Part shown: in pieces, positions 6,251 to 14,065 of the stretch
How positions within the stretch are numbered: position 1 is the stretch's first letter
Layout: the number at the start of each line of letters is the position of its first letter
Assembly (NCBI GenBank): GCA_021107605.1
Contig: JAIOSN010000164.1
Span: 1-14,872, forward strand
Origin: Anaerolineae bacterium
GTDB taxonomy: Bacteria > Chloroflexota > Anaerolineae > B4-G1 > SLSP01
DNA length: 14,872 nucleotides
Reading direction: 5' to 3'
Notes under the pieces: generated by a model
What the model saw: only the letters and a program-made list of their open reading frames with translations
The model's database searches: none
Told to the model about the DNA's origin: nothing
Translations under genes and position numbers: made by a program

Positions 6251-6721
6251 TTATTCCTCTTCCAGACGGCGTTCACGCGCGCTCTCAATCCGGGCCAATC
6301 CATTCTCCACTTCCCGCAGCGAACGTTTCATCTCTTCCTCAAGTTGACTGAGCACGGTGAAAACATACTCATCCGCATCAGCACGCATCGTTGCAGTTTC
6401 TTGTGCTGCTTGCCGGTAGATGGTTTTCACCTGCTTGCGAGCCTCCCGCACGAGCTTATGTTCATCTACTAGGTTTTCCATCTCTCGCTCGGCGCCTACT
6501 AAGATCTGCTGCGCCTCCTCCTGCGCTTGCTGCAACAGCTCCTGCCGCCGCTGAACAATCTGCCGCGCTTGCTGCACCTCGCCGGGCAACGCCTGACGTA
6601 ACCGCTCCAACTGGCTCCGCACTTCAGCCTCGCTCACTGCCCTACTCCCCGAAAGGGGGATTTTAGGACATTCTTCCAACAAGTATTGTTCAAGTCGCTG
6701 AATCAAAAATTCTATATCCAT
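6251..6721 (-). CDS. coiled-coil protein, DivIVA/SepIVA-like
   Basis: The 156-residue protein starts MDIEFLIQRLEQYLLEE, a hydrophobic-patterned N-terminal segment like those of DivIVA relatives, has a short break (residues 18-32), then is continuous amphipathic helix rich in Q, E, R and A (about 33-150: QARQIVQRRQELLQQAQEEA and on). There is no signal peptide or membrane segment. Such proteins are often annotated as ATP synthase F0 subunit b by similarity of the coil, which the absence of a membrane anchor rules out. Mycobacterial SepIVA, a DivIVA-like septation factor, is of the same kind and lies near coaD and rpmF in that lineage; the same neighbours flank this gene, which supports a cell division or wall-growth role by inference. 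GAGGAG lies 8 bases before the ATG; coaD ends 40 bp upstream. Confidence 0.75.
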   Translation of the reverse strand: MDIEFLIQRLEQYLLEECPKIPLSGSRAVSEAEVRSQLERLRQALPGEVQQARQIVQRRQELLQQAQEEAQQILVGAEREMENLVDEHKLVREARKQVKTIYRQAAQETATMRADADEYVFTVLSQLEEEMKRSLREVENGLARIESARERRLEEE

Positions 6722-6761
6722 GATTCAATCTCCTCGTTAGGTAACGCGAAAATGCCCTACC

Positions 6762-7292
6762 CTAATCGCGCAGAGAGACCAACTGTATCGATTCATCCGT
6801 GCATGAGGCTTCCGCCCGCTTGCACGCTAAGGCCTGTTGAACATGCGGAGGCACCAGGCTAGACACATCGCCCCCCAACATGAAAATTTCCTTGATAATG
6901 CTCCCGGTAAGGAATGCGTATTCCTGGCGGGTCATCAGACAGATTGTTTCCATACCCGGCTCAAGTTGATTGTTGGTCAACGCCATCTGATACTCCAGCT
7001 CAAAGTCAGAGATAACCCGCAACCCCCGTACCAGCACTTGAGCGCCCCTAGATTTAGCGAACTCCGTCGTCAGTCCCCCATAGGGACAGACCTCGATATT
7101 GGCAACCTCACACAACGCCTCGCGCGCTAGCACTACCCGTTCTGCCGCCGAGAACAATAATTTTTTGTTTGGCCGGTTGTAAACAGCGACGATCAACCGG
7201 TCAAAGAGCACCGCCGCCCGCTTCGCAATATCAATATGTCCCCAATGGACTGGATCAAATGAGCCGGGATAGATAGCCACGCGCGGACTCAT
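6762..7292 (-). CDS. coaD: phosphopantetheine adenylyltransferase (PPAT)
   Basis: Catalyses ATP + 4'-phosphopantetheine to dephospho-CoA + diphosphate, the fourth step of coenzyme A synthesis. Visible motifs: AIYPGSFDPVHWGHIDIAKRA with H16xGH19 (nucleotide binding), NKKLLFSAAER (42-52), VLVRGLRVISDFELEYQMA (RGLR, 89-92) and the C-terminal YAFLTGSIIKEI (125-136). In most PPATs the last motif reads ISSSxVKE; here the first two serines are Thr and Gly. Length (176) is slightly above the usual 160 because of a Cys/Glu-rich tail after about residue 155. The ATG at 7292 overlaps the recG TGA by one base (TGATG), so translation is probably coupled; a TTG one codon upstream is possible. Confidence 0.96.
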   Translation of the reverse strand: MSPRVAIYPGSFDPVHWGHIDIAKRAAVLFDRLIVAVYNRPNKKLLFSAAERVVLAREALCEVANIEVCPYGGLTTEFAKSRGAQVLVRGLRVISDFELEYQMALTNNQLEPGMETICLMTRQEYAFLTGSIIKEIFMLGGDVSSLVPPHVQQALACKRAEASCTDESIQLVSLRD

Positions 7293-9682
7293 CAACTAAC
7301 ATCTCCCCCTGAAGCTGCTGGATTCCAGAGTTCGGCGACGCGGAGCGCCAAGCCGCGATGCTCCAGGCGCGATAAATCGCTATCTACCGCCAGCAACCTC
7401 TCAGCCGCCTCCCGTACCTCATGCAACAACCGCGTATCTCGCGCCTGCATAGCCAGAGGCAGTTCCGGGAAACCACTCTGGCGCGTGCCCAGGAACTCAC
7501 CCGGGCCGCGCATCTCCAAATCCTTTTCTGCCAACACAAACCCGTCATTGGTGGCTTCCAACGCCTGCAACCGTTCCGCGGCCCGCCCAGAAGCATTCTG
7601 CGCCAGCAACAGACAATAAGATTGCTGCGCGCCGCGTCCCACTCGTCCCCGGAACTGATGTAATTGCGAGAGACCGAACCGTTCCGCGCCATCAACCAAC
7701 ATGACGGTAGCATTGGGCACATCCACTCCCACCTCAACCACGGAAGTGGCAACCAAAATATCCACCTCGCCACGCGCGAAAGCGGACATCCCCGCTTCCT
7801 TATCTGCGCCGCTCATCCGCCCGTGGAGCAAGCCCACCTGCAAAGATGGGAAGACTTCTTTCTGTAACCGCTCATATTCCACCACGGCCGCCCGCGCCTC
7901 TATCTTCTCCGATTCTTCAACCAACGGGTAGATGATAAATGCCTGCCGGCCCTGGGCTACCTCTTTGCGAATAAAAGCGTAAGCACGCTCCCGGTGCCAC
8001 GGAGCCAAGACGCGCGTTTGGATCGGCTGGCGACCAGGCGGCAGCTCATCCAACACCGAGACGTCCAAATGCCCCCAGAGCGTCAGTTCCAGAGAACGGG
8101 GAATAGGCGTCGCGGTCATCACCAACAGATGTGGATTGTATCCCTTCTGGCGCAGAGCGCCGCGCTGTTCAACACCGAAGCGATGTTGCTCATCCACCAC
8201 CACCAGCGCCAATTCGTCAAATTCCACCGCTTCTTGAATCAGTGCATGGGTGCCCACCACCAGTTGGACAGATCCCGAGGCTAACCCGGCGTAAATTTCC
8301 TCCCGTGCTTCCCCGGAGACGCTCCCCGTCAACAGACGAATTCCCGGGTGGGGAGCCGGGAAAATCGCTAGCAATTGCAGGAGAGTCTGATAGTGCTGCT
8401 CGGCCAAAATTTCAGTGGGCGCCATCAGCGCAGCTTGATACCCTTCCAATGCCACAATATCCATCAAGATCGCGGCCACCACCGTCTTGCCAGACCCCAC
8501 ATCTCCCTGCAAGAGCCGGTTCATGGGCCGCCCAGAAGCCAGATCCGCCATCATCTCATTCAACGAGCGACGTTGGGCTGCCGTTAGCTCGTAAGGCAGC
8601 TCCGCCGCCAACGCTTTCAGATAATCCAGTGGCGGCTTGACCTCTCGGCCCGGCTCCGCTTTCCACTGTTGCTTTTGCCGCAACAACCCCAACTGCAAGT
8701 AGAGTGTCTCCTCAAAGATCAAACGCCGCCGCGCGGCTTTAAGGCGTTCAGCATCTTGAGGAAAGTGAATGCCCCACAACGCTTGTTCTGTAGATAAAAG
8801 CTGGTGCCTCTCGCGTAAATACTCTGGCAGAGGATCCGGCAGCCGTGCAGCCCAGACACTCAGCGTCTGGCGCATCAACTTCCGTAACCAGCGGGCGGCT
8901 AAGCCCTCGGTCAGAGGATAGATAGGTAATATCTGGGGAGTACCCAGATCGTCCTGCCCAATACGTTCCCACTGCGGAGAATTCATAGTCAGGCGGCCCA
9001 AATACTCATCCACCTTGCCCCGCACCCGGAGCTGCATCCCTGGCTTAATGAGTCCCTGCAAATACGGCTGATTAAACCAGGTGATTTCCAACGTCCCTGT
9101 ATCATCAGATAAAATAGCGTGGAACAGACTCCGCCCACCCCGCGTCTTCCGTACCCCCGCTTCCCAAACAGAAGCAAGCAACGTCACCCGCTCGCCAAAC
9201 TCCAGACGATCAATCGTCTTAAGCTTGGAGTAATCCTCATACCGGTGTGGGTAGAGGGTCAACAAGTCCCCGATCGTCTTCGCGCCCACCTTAGCCAACA
9301 ATTTAGCGCGTTTCTCTCCCACCCCCGGCAACAAATCCGTCGCGGCCCGTAACCCGCGCCCCACTGACGCCCCACTCGGCACCGGCTGCGCCTGAGCTGG
9401 AGGGGCAATTGGAACTGGCTCCTCTTCCCCCGGAGCCAACAAAGCCCACAACTGCTGCCAACATTCCGGGCGCACCGCCGCCGGCCCCGCACTATACTCC
9501 TCCATTCGCCGCGCCACCTCGGCTACCCAATCCACCCGCTCCGCACCGTAAACCCGCACGGCCTGCTTCTGCCATGTCCCCACATAGCGCGCCAACCCGC
9601 CCGCTACGGCTCTGTCCCGGAACGCATAATCCCGTTTCTCCAAAGTAAGCATCTTCTTCAGAGTTTCCAAAGGCTCTACCAT
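7292..9682 (-). CDS. recG: ATP-dependent DNA helicase RecG
   Basis: Superfamily 2 helicase that reverses stalled replication forks and branch-migrates Holliday junctions. In order: an N-terminal helical extension of about 115 residues with a Pro-rich linker, a helix-hairpin-helix-like LLPGVGEKRAKLLAKVG, the wedge OB domain (about 155-260), and two helicase domains with Walker A GDVGSGKT (393-400), DEQH box (497-500), TATPIPR motif III (523-529), the SVVEVGVDVPNA segment, QFRGRVGR motif VI (676-683) and the C-terminal GPGEFLGTRQSG. Length (796) is a little above the usual 690-780 because of the N-terminal extension. The start is set at the ATG at 9682, which has GGGGAG 5-6 bases upstream, rather than a TTG five codons earlier. 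In Bacillus recG also lies near yloU-yloV. Confidence 0.97.
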   Translation of the reverse strand: MVEPLETLKKMLTLEKRDYAFRDRAVAGGLARYVGTWQKQAVRVYGAERVDWVAEVARRMEEYSAGPAAVRPECWQQLWALLAPGEEEPVPIAPPAQAQPVPSGASVGRGLRAATDLLPGVGEKRAKLLAKVGAKTIGDLLTLYPHRYEDYSKLKTIDRLEFGERVTLLASVWEAGVRKTRGGRSLFHAILSDDTGTLEITWFNQPYLQGLIKPGMQLRVRGKVDEYLGRLTMNSPQWERIGQDDLGTPQILPIYPLTEGLAARWLRKLMRQTLSVWAARLPDPLPEYLRERHQLLSTEQALWGIHFPQDAERLKAARRRLIFEETLYLQLGLLRQKQQWKAEPGREVKPPLDYLKALAAELPYELTAAQRRSLNEMMADLASGRPMNRLLQGDVGSGKTVVAAILMDIVALEGYQAALMAPTEILAEQHYQTLLQLLAIFPAPHPGIRLLTGSVSGEAREEIYAGLASGSVQLVVGTHALIQEAVEFDELALVVVDEQHRFGVEQRGALRQKGYNPHLLVMTATPIPRSLELTLWGHLDVSVLDELPPGRQPIQTRVLAPWHRERAYAFIRKEVAQGRQAFIIYPLVEESEKIEARAAVVEYERLQKEVFPSLQVGLLHGRMSGADKEAGMSAFARGEVDILVATSVVEVGVDVPNATVMLVDGAERFGLSQLHQFRGRVGRGAQQSYCLLLAQNASGRAAERLQALEATNDGFVLAEKDLEMRGPGEFLGTRQSGFPELPLAMQARDTRLLHEVREAAERLLAVDSDLSRLEHRGLALRVAELWNPAASGGDVS

Positions 9683-9887
9683 GCACTCTCCCCGCAAAAT
9701 CTCATCCCGCTCAGTTGATTACCAGTCAGTGTCCGTGATCTCTCTGCCATGTTATTAATTTCTGATCAATTCCCCTGGCGGCTCCCATCAATGTCATTGC
9801 GTACAGTTCAACCTACCGCACCGCCAAGTGGGGAGAGGAAGAGAGCTTCTCCGCGCGTCCCGCGCCACATTCCATCCCTCATCCCAC

Positions 9888-10754
9888 TCACCAAAACTTC
9901 CCCGCGCCACCCGCTTGCACTAAGGCCACGCCCACGCCCTGCGGCCCGATATGTGTTCCAAAGATAGGGCCAACTTCCACCACCGGCAACTTCCCGCTGG
10001 GAGCATAAGGCTGCAGAGCCTCCCGCAGCGCCATCCAACTCTCTTCAGCCAGATCGCTATGCAACAGCACCAAGCGTTCCAAAGGACCGACCTCCGCCAC
10101 CTGCCGGAGCAACCACGCCCGCGCCCGCCGGCGGGTACGCACACGCCCCAACAGGCGCGCCTCGCCCGCATGAAAAGATATCAAGGGCTTAACATTCAAC
10201 CACTGCCCCAGCTGCGCCGTTGCCCAACTCACGCGACCACTACGTTTCAAATACTCCAACGTATCCAGCACTCCAATGATATATGTGCGCTGGCGCAACG
10301 CAACCACTAACTCCTTAACCTCAACTACCGTTGCTCCCTGCGCGAGAGCTTCAGCGGCTGCCTGGGCCAGAGATCCCAAGCCCATCGAAATTTGACCACT
10401 CTCCAACAGATGCACTCGCGCGCCCACCAGCTCCCTGGCGGCCAACTGCGCGTTGGCCTGCGTGCTGCTGAGAGAATTAGCCAGAAAGATTGCAATAATA
10501 TCCTCCGCCCCCTCCGTGACCAACTCCTCGTAGAGCGCCAAAATCTCTCCCACACCCGGCGCAGCCGTCTGCGGCATCTCCCCACTCTGCGCCAACCGTT
10601 GATAGAAGCAACTCCGATCCAACGTACCATCATCACAATAATCCTCCCCCCCCAGCGAAAAATGCAGGGGAAGGATCCTGATACCCCAACGTTGCGCGGT
10701 CTCTACGGACAGATCCGAGGTACTATCCGTGAGCACGCGGATAGAGTTGCTCAC
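9888..10754 (-). CDS. DegV-family fatty-acid-binding protein (FakB-like), copy 1
   Basis: FakB/DegV proteins hold a fatty acid and present its carboxylate to the kinase FakA, giving acyl-phosphate for phospholipid synthesis. Signatures: VLTDSTSDLS (7-16), LPLHFSLGGEDYCDDGTL (28-45), TAAPG (63-67) in place of TSQPS with the Thr kept, SLSSTQANAQLAA (94-106) for the usual GLSGTYQSA, SGQISMGLG (119-127), LEYLKRSGRVSWATAQLG (166-183) and the C-terminal GTHIGPQGVGV with H268. The residues that bind the fatty-acid carboxylate in staphylococcal FakB (a Thr, a Ser and a His) therefore appear present. The GTG start overlaps the TGA of the upstream DegV gene by four bases (GTGA), pointing to coupled translation. 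A Glu replaces the common Asp before SGQISMG. Confidence 0.93.
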   Translation of the reverse strand: MSNSIRVLTDSTSDLSVETAQRWGIRILPLHFSLGGEDYCDDGTLDRSCFYQRLAQSGEMPQTAAPGVGEILALYEELVTEGAEDIIAIFLANSLSSTQANAQLAARELVGARVHLLESGQISMGLGSLAQAAAEALAQGATVVEVKELVVALRQRTYIIGVLDTLEYLKRSGRVSWATAQLGQWLNVKPLISFHAGEARLLGRVRTRRRARAWLLRQVAEVGPLERLVLLHSDLAEESWMALREALQPYAPSGKLPVVEVGPIFGTHIGPQGVGVALVQAGGAGKFW

Positions 10755-11617
10755 CTAAAATTAAGTCCCTCGTAAACCACCAGCCCCAATCCATTGGGCC
10801 CCACATGCGAAGCCAGAATTGGATCGTAGAAAATAGTGGGGAAATCAATACCCGGCAATAGCTCTTCCAGCTCATCCCGCAACTCGGCCGCCTCCGCTGC
10901 AATTTCAGGCCCGTATCCTTGCAAAATCACCAATTGCCTAATGCACGAAAATTCAGAGGCAAACTCATCTAATCTATCCAACGCTTTCGACGCAGATCTA
11001 CTCTTCTCCAGCGGGAGAATATCCCCCCGCTCGATTTCCATAAAGGGATGAATGCCTAAAAAGGAACCTAAAATCGCCTGCATGGCACTCAACCGGCCAC
11101 TGCGCTGCAAATACTCCGACGTGTGTGAGATCATTGCCACATAAAGGTGCGGCATCATCCCTCGCAATTGACGCACAATGGCCGGTAATGGACAAGAGCC
11201 TTCCTGCAACAACATTCCGGCCCGCTCCACCAAGGCGCCCAACCCCATCGAGATCGTTTCAGAATCCAAAATGATAATATCGCAGCGTCCCATGAAATCC
11301 TGTGCGCCCAGACATGCATTTTTCATCACAGGGCTTAAACGGCCAGAGGAAAGAATTAATAACATCTGGTTGGTGCGATAGAGCGTGCGCGCAAACACCG
11401 CCCGGAAATCATCTGGTGAAGGGCCAATGATCTTCACTGCTTGCCGTTCTTTCATCAAATCGGATAACAGATCGATATGCCCAGCTACTTGCTGATCGTA
11501 AATATATGTTCTATCCTCCACCTGCGCCACAATAGGAAGACTGATCACCCCCAACTCTCGCAACCGCTCGGGGGGGAGATAAGCAGTACCGTCAGTAATC
11601 AATTGCACTCGACTCAC
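10751..11617 (-). CDS. DegV-family protein (FakB-like), divergent copy 2
   Basis: Same length (288) and domain plan as the gene it overlaps, but strongly diverged. The opening motif is LITDGTAYLP instead of TDSTSDL; the region equivalent to TSQPS reads IIGPS (63-67), losing the Thr that contacts the fatty-acid carboxylate in FakB; the LSG(T) motif reads SSGRLSPVMKNA (90-101). Retained are DSETISMGLGAL (118-129), SEYLQRSGRLSAMQAILG (167-184) and LASHVGPNGLG with H271. It may bind a different ligand or orient the fatty acid differently. The GTG start has GGAGGAG 5 bases upstream. It follows fakA by 54 bp, so FakA and both binding proteins are very likely co-transcribed. Family assignment is firm, ligand unknown. 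Confidence 0.9.
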   Translation of the reverse strand: MSRVQLITDGTAYLPPERLRELGVISLPIVAQVEDRTYIYDQQVAGHIDLLSDLMKERQAVKIIGPSPDDFRAVFARTLYRTNQMLLILSSGRLSPVMKNACLGAQDFMGRCDIIILDSETISMGLGALVERAGMLLQEGSCPLPAIVRQLRGMMPHLYVAMISHTSEYLQRSGRLSAMQAILGSFLGIHPFMEIERGDILPLEKSRSASKALDRLDEFASEFSCIRQLVILQGYGPEIAAEAAELRDELEELLPGIDFPTIFYDPILASHVGPNGLGLVVYEGLNFR

Positions 11618-11671
11618 TTCCGCTCCTCCATAAGACTTCTAATTCCGAAAACGTTCTTCCTTAACCCCACG

Positions 11672-13363
11672 CTATTCAATCGAAATCAAGTAGGGATAAT
11701 GTGGTTGACCACCAAACATAACTTCAAATTCCAACTCTGGATATTCTACCCTCAGCCGTTCAATCAGAGACTCAGCCTCTTCAGCTATCACATCTTCCCC
11801 ATAATAGAAAGTAATAAGTTCCCGTTCCTCAAGATCTGTTAACGCCAAGAGCTCTCTGACGATCTCTTCAAAAGTTTCACCGGCCACGACCATTTTGCCA
11901 TCCAGTAAACCAATGGCATCCCCTTCCCGTACCTTCACCCCATTCACGGTTACACTGCGAACTGCCTGAGTCACCTCGCCAGAGACTACCTCCTGCGCGG
12001 CCTCTACCATGGCGGTCACGTTTTCATCCAGCGTAGCTTGAGGATTCAAAAAGAGCAATGCGCCCACCCCCTGAGCCATGCTGCGTGTAGGCACTACGGC
12101 AACCGTTTTCTCACTTACCCTCGCCGCTTGTTCCGAAGCCATAAAGATATTTTTGTTATTGGGAAGCACTATGGCTTGCTCAGTCGGCAACTGGTCAAGT
12201 GCTTTCACTATATCTGCCGTGCTGGGATTCATCGTCTGCCCACCGCGCACTATCACCGCCCCCAAACTTTGGAAGATCTGGGCCATGCCCTCACCGGCAG
12301 CTACCACCACCACCCCAATTTCATACGGGGCTAAATTCGCCACCAGCGGTGAAATTAGCTCCTTGCCCGGCCCCATCACTGGATGTACATCACGCCCGGC
12401 GATAAACTCCAGGTATTGGGCCTGCATATTTTCCGCCACCACATCCAGAAGCTCGCCATGCTGCACCCCATAACTAATCGGTATTCCTGGATCAGATACA
12501 TGCACATGGACCTTGATGGTCTGAGAATCACCTACTATTAACGGGCAATCTCCCAGGGCCTCAATCCCCGCACGGATACTGGTCACATCCATATCCTGCC
12601 CGCGGACAATGAATTGCACATCATAAGGATAAGCCCTATCAAAATGAATATGCTCATGTCCGTAATCCGCATCAAATTGCCTTGCTGTGGAGAGATCCAC
12701 CACTTGCGAAAGACGTTCATCCTCTGTCGTTTCTATTCCCGCGACCGAGTGCCACAGCCCCTCGAAGATCACCACCAAACCCTGCCCACCAGCATCCACC
12801 ACCCCCGCCTCACGTAACACGGCCAATAACGAGGGGGTACGGGACTCACTAGCTTTCGCCGCGCTTACCAGCTGCTTAAAGAACTCCCGCATATCAGTCT
12901 CGTCTTTAGCAACCAGCTCCATCTCTGCCGCTGTCTCGCGAATTACCGTGAGGATCGTGCCCTCAACCGGTTTCACCACTCCTTTATAAGCCGTATCTGA
13001 AGCCGCACTCAGCGCAGCTGCCAACTCTGGCACATTCACGCGGGTCTTGCCGACCAGCCGCCTAGCCAATCCGCGCCATATCTGGGAAAGAATCACCCCG
13101 GAATTCCCCCGCGCCCCCATTAAGGCGCCATGAGCCACCTTCTCCGCGATCACCCCCACCTCCTCCTGCGGGAGATTTTCTATCTCCTCCCAGGCAGAGG
13201 TCATAGTCAACATCATATTGGTGCCAGTGTCGCCATCTGGCACCGGGAAAACATTCAAGACATTTATAGCCTCTTTATGTTGTCGCAATCTGACCAGCGC
13301 AGCCTTCACCATCCATTTTAGATCTTGGCCATCCAAGACCATATATTCCTCATGCACAGCCAC
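11672..13363 (-). CDS. fakA: fatty acid kinase catalytic subunit FakA (YloV/DAK family)
   Basis: FakA phosphorylates FakB-bound fatty acid with ATP; the acyl-phosphate then feeds PlsY or is turned into acyl-ACP by PlsX. The N-terminal ATP-binding DhaL domain (about 10-205) shows FPVPDGDTGTNMMLTM (39-54, the Mg-binding Asp set), ALMGARGNSGVILSQ (80-94), VKPVEGTILTVIRE (130-143) and VVDAGGQGLVVI (188-199). The middle domain follows with YDVQFIVRG and TIKVHVHVSDPG, and the C-terminal domain ends in a LITFYYGEDV region typical of YloV. Length (563) matches staphylococcal and Bacillus homologues. The GTG at 13363 is preceded by GGGAGG 9 bases upstream; an ATG seven codons downstream is less well supported. 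Order Asp23/YloU - FakA with rpmB divergent copies the Bacillus yloU-yloV locus. Confidence 0.96.
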   Translation of the reverse strand: MAVHEEYMVLDGQDLKWMVKAALVRLRQHKEAINVLNVFPVPDGDTGTNMMLTMTSAWEEIENLPQEEVGVIAEKVAHGALMGARGNSGVILSQIWRGLARRLVGKTRVNVPELAAALSAASDTAYKGVVKPVEGTILTVIRETAAEMELVAKDETDMREFFKQLVSAAKASESRTPSLLAVLREAGVVDAGGQGLVVIFEGLWHSVAGIETTEDERLSQVVDLSTARQFDADYGHEHIHFDRAYPYDVQFIVRGQDMDVTSIRAGIEALGDCPLIVGDSQTIKVHVHVSDPGIPISYGVQHGELLDVVAENMQAQYLEFIAGRDVHPVMGPGKELISPLVANLAPYEIGVVVVAAGEGMAQIFQSLGAVIVRGGQTMNPSTADIVKALDQLPTEQAIVLPNNKNIFMASEQAARVSEKTVAVVPTRSMAQGVGALLFLNPQATLDENVTAMVEAAQEVVSGEVTQAVRSVTVNGVKVREGDAIGLLDGKMVVAGETFEEIVRELLALTDLEERELITFYYGEDVIAEEAESLIERLRVEYPELEFEVMFGGQPHYPYLISIE

Positions 13364-13377
13364 AATTCACCGCCTCC

Positions 13378-13734
13378 CTACTCCTCGTCACTGACCCGGA
13401 GTGCCTGCACATGCACATTCACCGCTTCCACGGACATCTCCAATGCCTTTTCGACTTGATAGCGCACTACATTTTTTACACTCTGAGCCACGCTGGCAAT
13501 ACGTGTCCCGTATTCTACCACAACATAAACATTGATAACGATCATTTTGTTACGCACGCGAATCTCCACTCCTCGCTTGCGATCAGCTGAAAGTAAATCC
13601 GCCACCTCTGCGGCAAAGTTCCTGGGGACCGTGCCCACCACCCCGTAACACCTTTGCACAGATTCACTAACAATTGAAGAGATCGCCGCTGACGAAACCT
13701 CGATCTTCCCCTTAGGTCGAATTTGGTCACTCAT
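13378..13734 (-). CDS. Asp23/Gls24 family protein (YloU-like), second paralogue
   Basis: The 118-residue protein has the family signatures GKIEVSSAAISSIVSESVQRCYGVVG (9-34), VEIRVRNKMIVINVYVVVEYG (central strand pair) and SVEAVNVHVQAL at the C-terminus. It is the positional equivalent of Bacillus yloU: directly upstream of fakA (14-bp gap) and divergent from rpmB. It differs clearly from the paralogue next to nusB. The start has AGGAGG 9 bases upstream. The constant YloU-FakA linkage suggests a role in membrane lipid homeostasis or in localising FakA, which is inference. Confidence 0.93.
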   Translation of the reverse strand: MSDQIRPKGKIEVSSAAISSIVSESVQRCYGVVGTVPRNFAAEVADLLSADRKRGVEIRVRNKMIVINVYVVVEYGTRIASVAQSVKNVVRYQVEKALEMSVEAVNVHVQALRVSDEE

Positions 13735-13752
13735 ATTTTACACCCTCCTAAG

Positions 13753-13780
13753 TTGCTCTTTATTCCGTATATGGTATTAT
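13753..13780 (+). promoter_or_regulatory. putative promoter of rpmB, overlapping a minus-strand -10
   Basis: Plus strand TTGCTC (13753-13758), 16-base spacer, TATTAT (13775-13780), about 26 bases upstream of a probable start near 13787 and the rpmB ATG at 13813. The reverse complement of 13776-13781 is TATAAT, a perfect -10 pointing towards the yloU-fakA unit, so the two divergent promoters may share this site. Confidence 0.5.
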
Positions 13781-13812
13781 ATTCGCACAGAAATATAAGA
13801 GGTGAAATTACT

Positions 13813-14001
13813 ATGGCAAAATGTGATATCTGTGGAAAAAGTACTCGCTTTGGTCGCAACGTAAGTCACTCAAAGAAATCCACCAACCGTAGATTTATGG
13901 CCAATATTCAACGCAAGCGCGTTATGATTGACGGCAGGATGCAACGCATTCATATCTGCACCCAGTGTCTACGCACCTTGACCAAACAACCAACGAGATA
14001 A
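13813..14001 (+). CDS. rpmB: 50S ribosomal protein L28 (bL28), zinc-binding form
   Basis: The 62-residue protein starts MAKCDICGKSTRFGRNVSHS and has the SKKSTNRRFMANIQ and ICTQCLRTL segments of bL28. C4 and C7 with C49 and C52 form a CxxC...CxxC zinc site. The frame is open 30 codons upstream, but the ATG at 13813 has an AGAGGTG Shine-Dalgarno 8 bases upstream and gives the conserved N-terminus. Single-gene unit between a divergent promoter and a bidirectional terminator. Confidence 0.96.
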   Translation: MAKCDICGKSTRFGRNVSHSKKSTNRRFMANIQRKRVMIDGRMQRIHICTQCLRTLTKQPTR

Positions 14002-14019
14002 CTTTTACCCTCTCAATAA

Positions 14020-14049
14020 AACAGCTCCGTCTTAATGACGGGGCTGTTT
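14020..14049. terminator. bidirectional terminator between rpmB and rpe
   Basis: AACAGCTCCGTC (14020-14031) pairs with GACGGGGCTGTT (14037-14048), 12 bp with one T-G pair and a five-base loop. On the minus strand (end of rpe, 17 bp past its stop) it continues TTTTATT; on the plus strand (19 bp past the rpmB stop) a shorter TTTG follows. Confidence 0.8.
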
Positions 14050-14065
14050 GTGGTTCAGCAGGTTA

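Noticed and set aside
6251..6721. ATP synthase F0 subunit b
   Set aside because: Coiled-coil similarity only; there is no N-terminal membrane helix and no atp genes nearby.
7421..9648. Several long plus-strand ORFs opposite recG
   Set aside because: They are antisense shadows of the GC-rich recG frame, rich in Pro/His/Arg and without ribosome binding sites.
9683..9887. Gap between degV copy 1 and recG
   Set aside because: I looked for a terminator, promoter and small gene. There is a GCGCG-GGA-CGCGC mini-hairpin without a T-run and only weak promoter-like hexamers, so nothing is called; recG may be transcribed from the fakA unit or from an unseen promoter.
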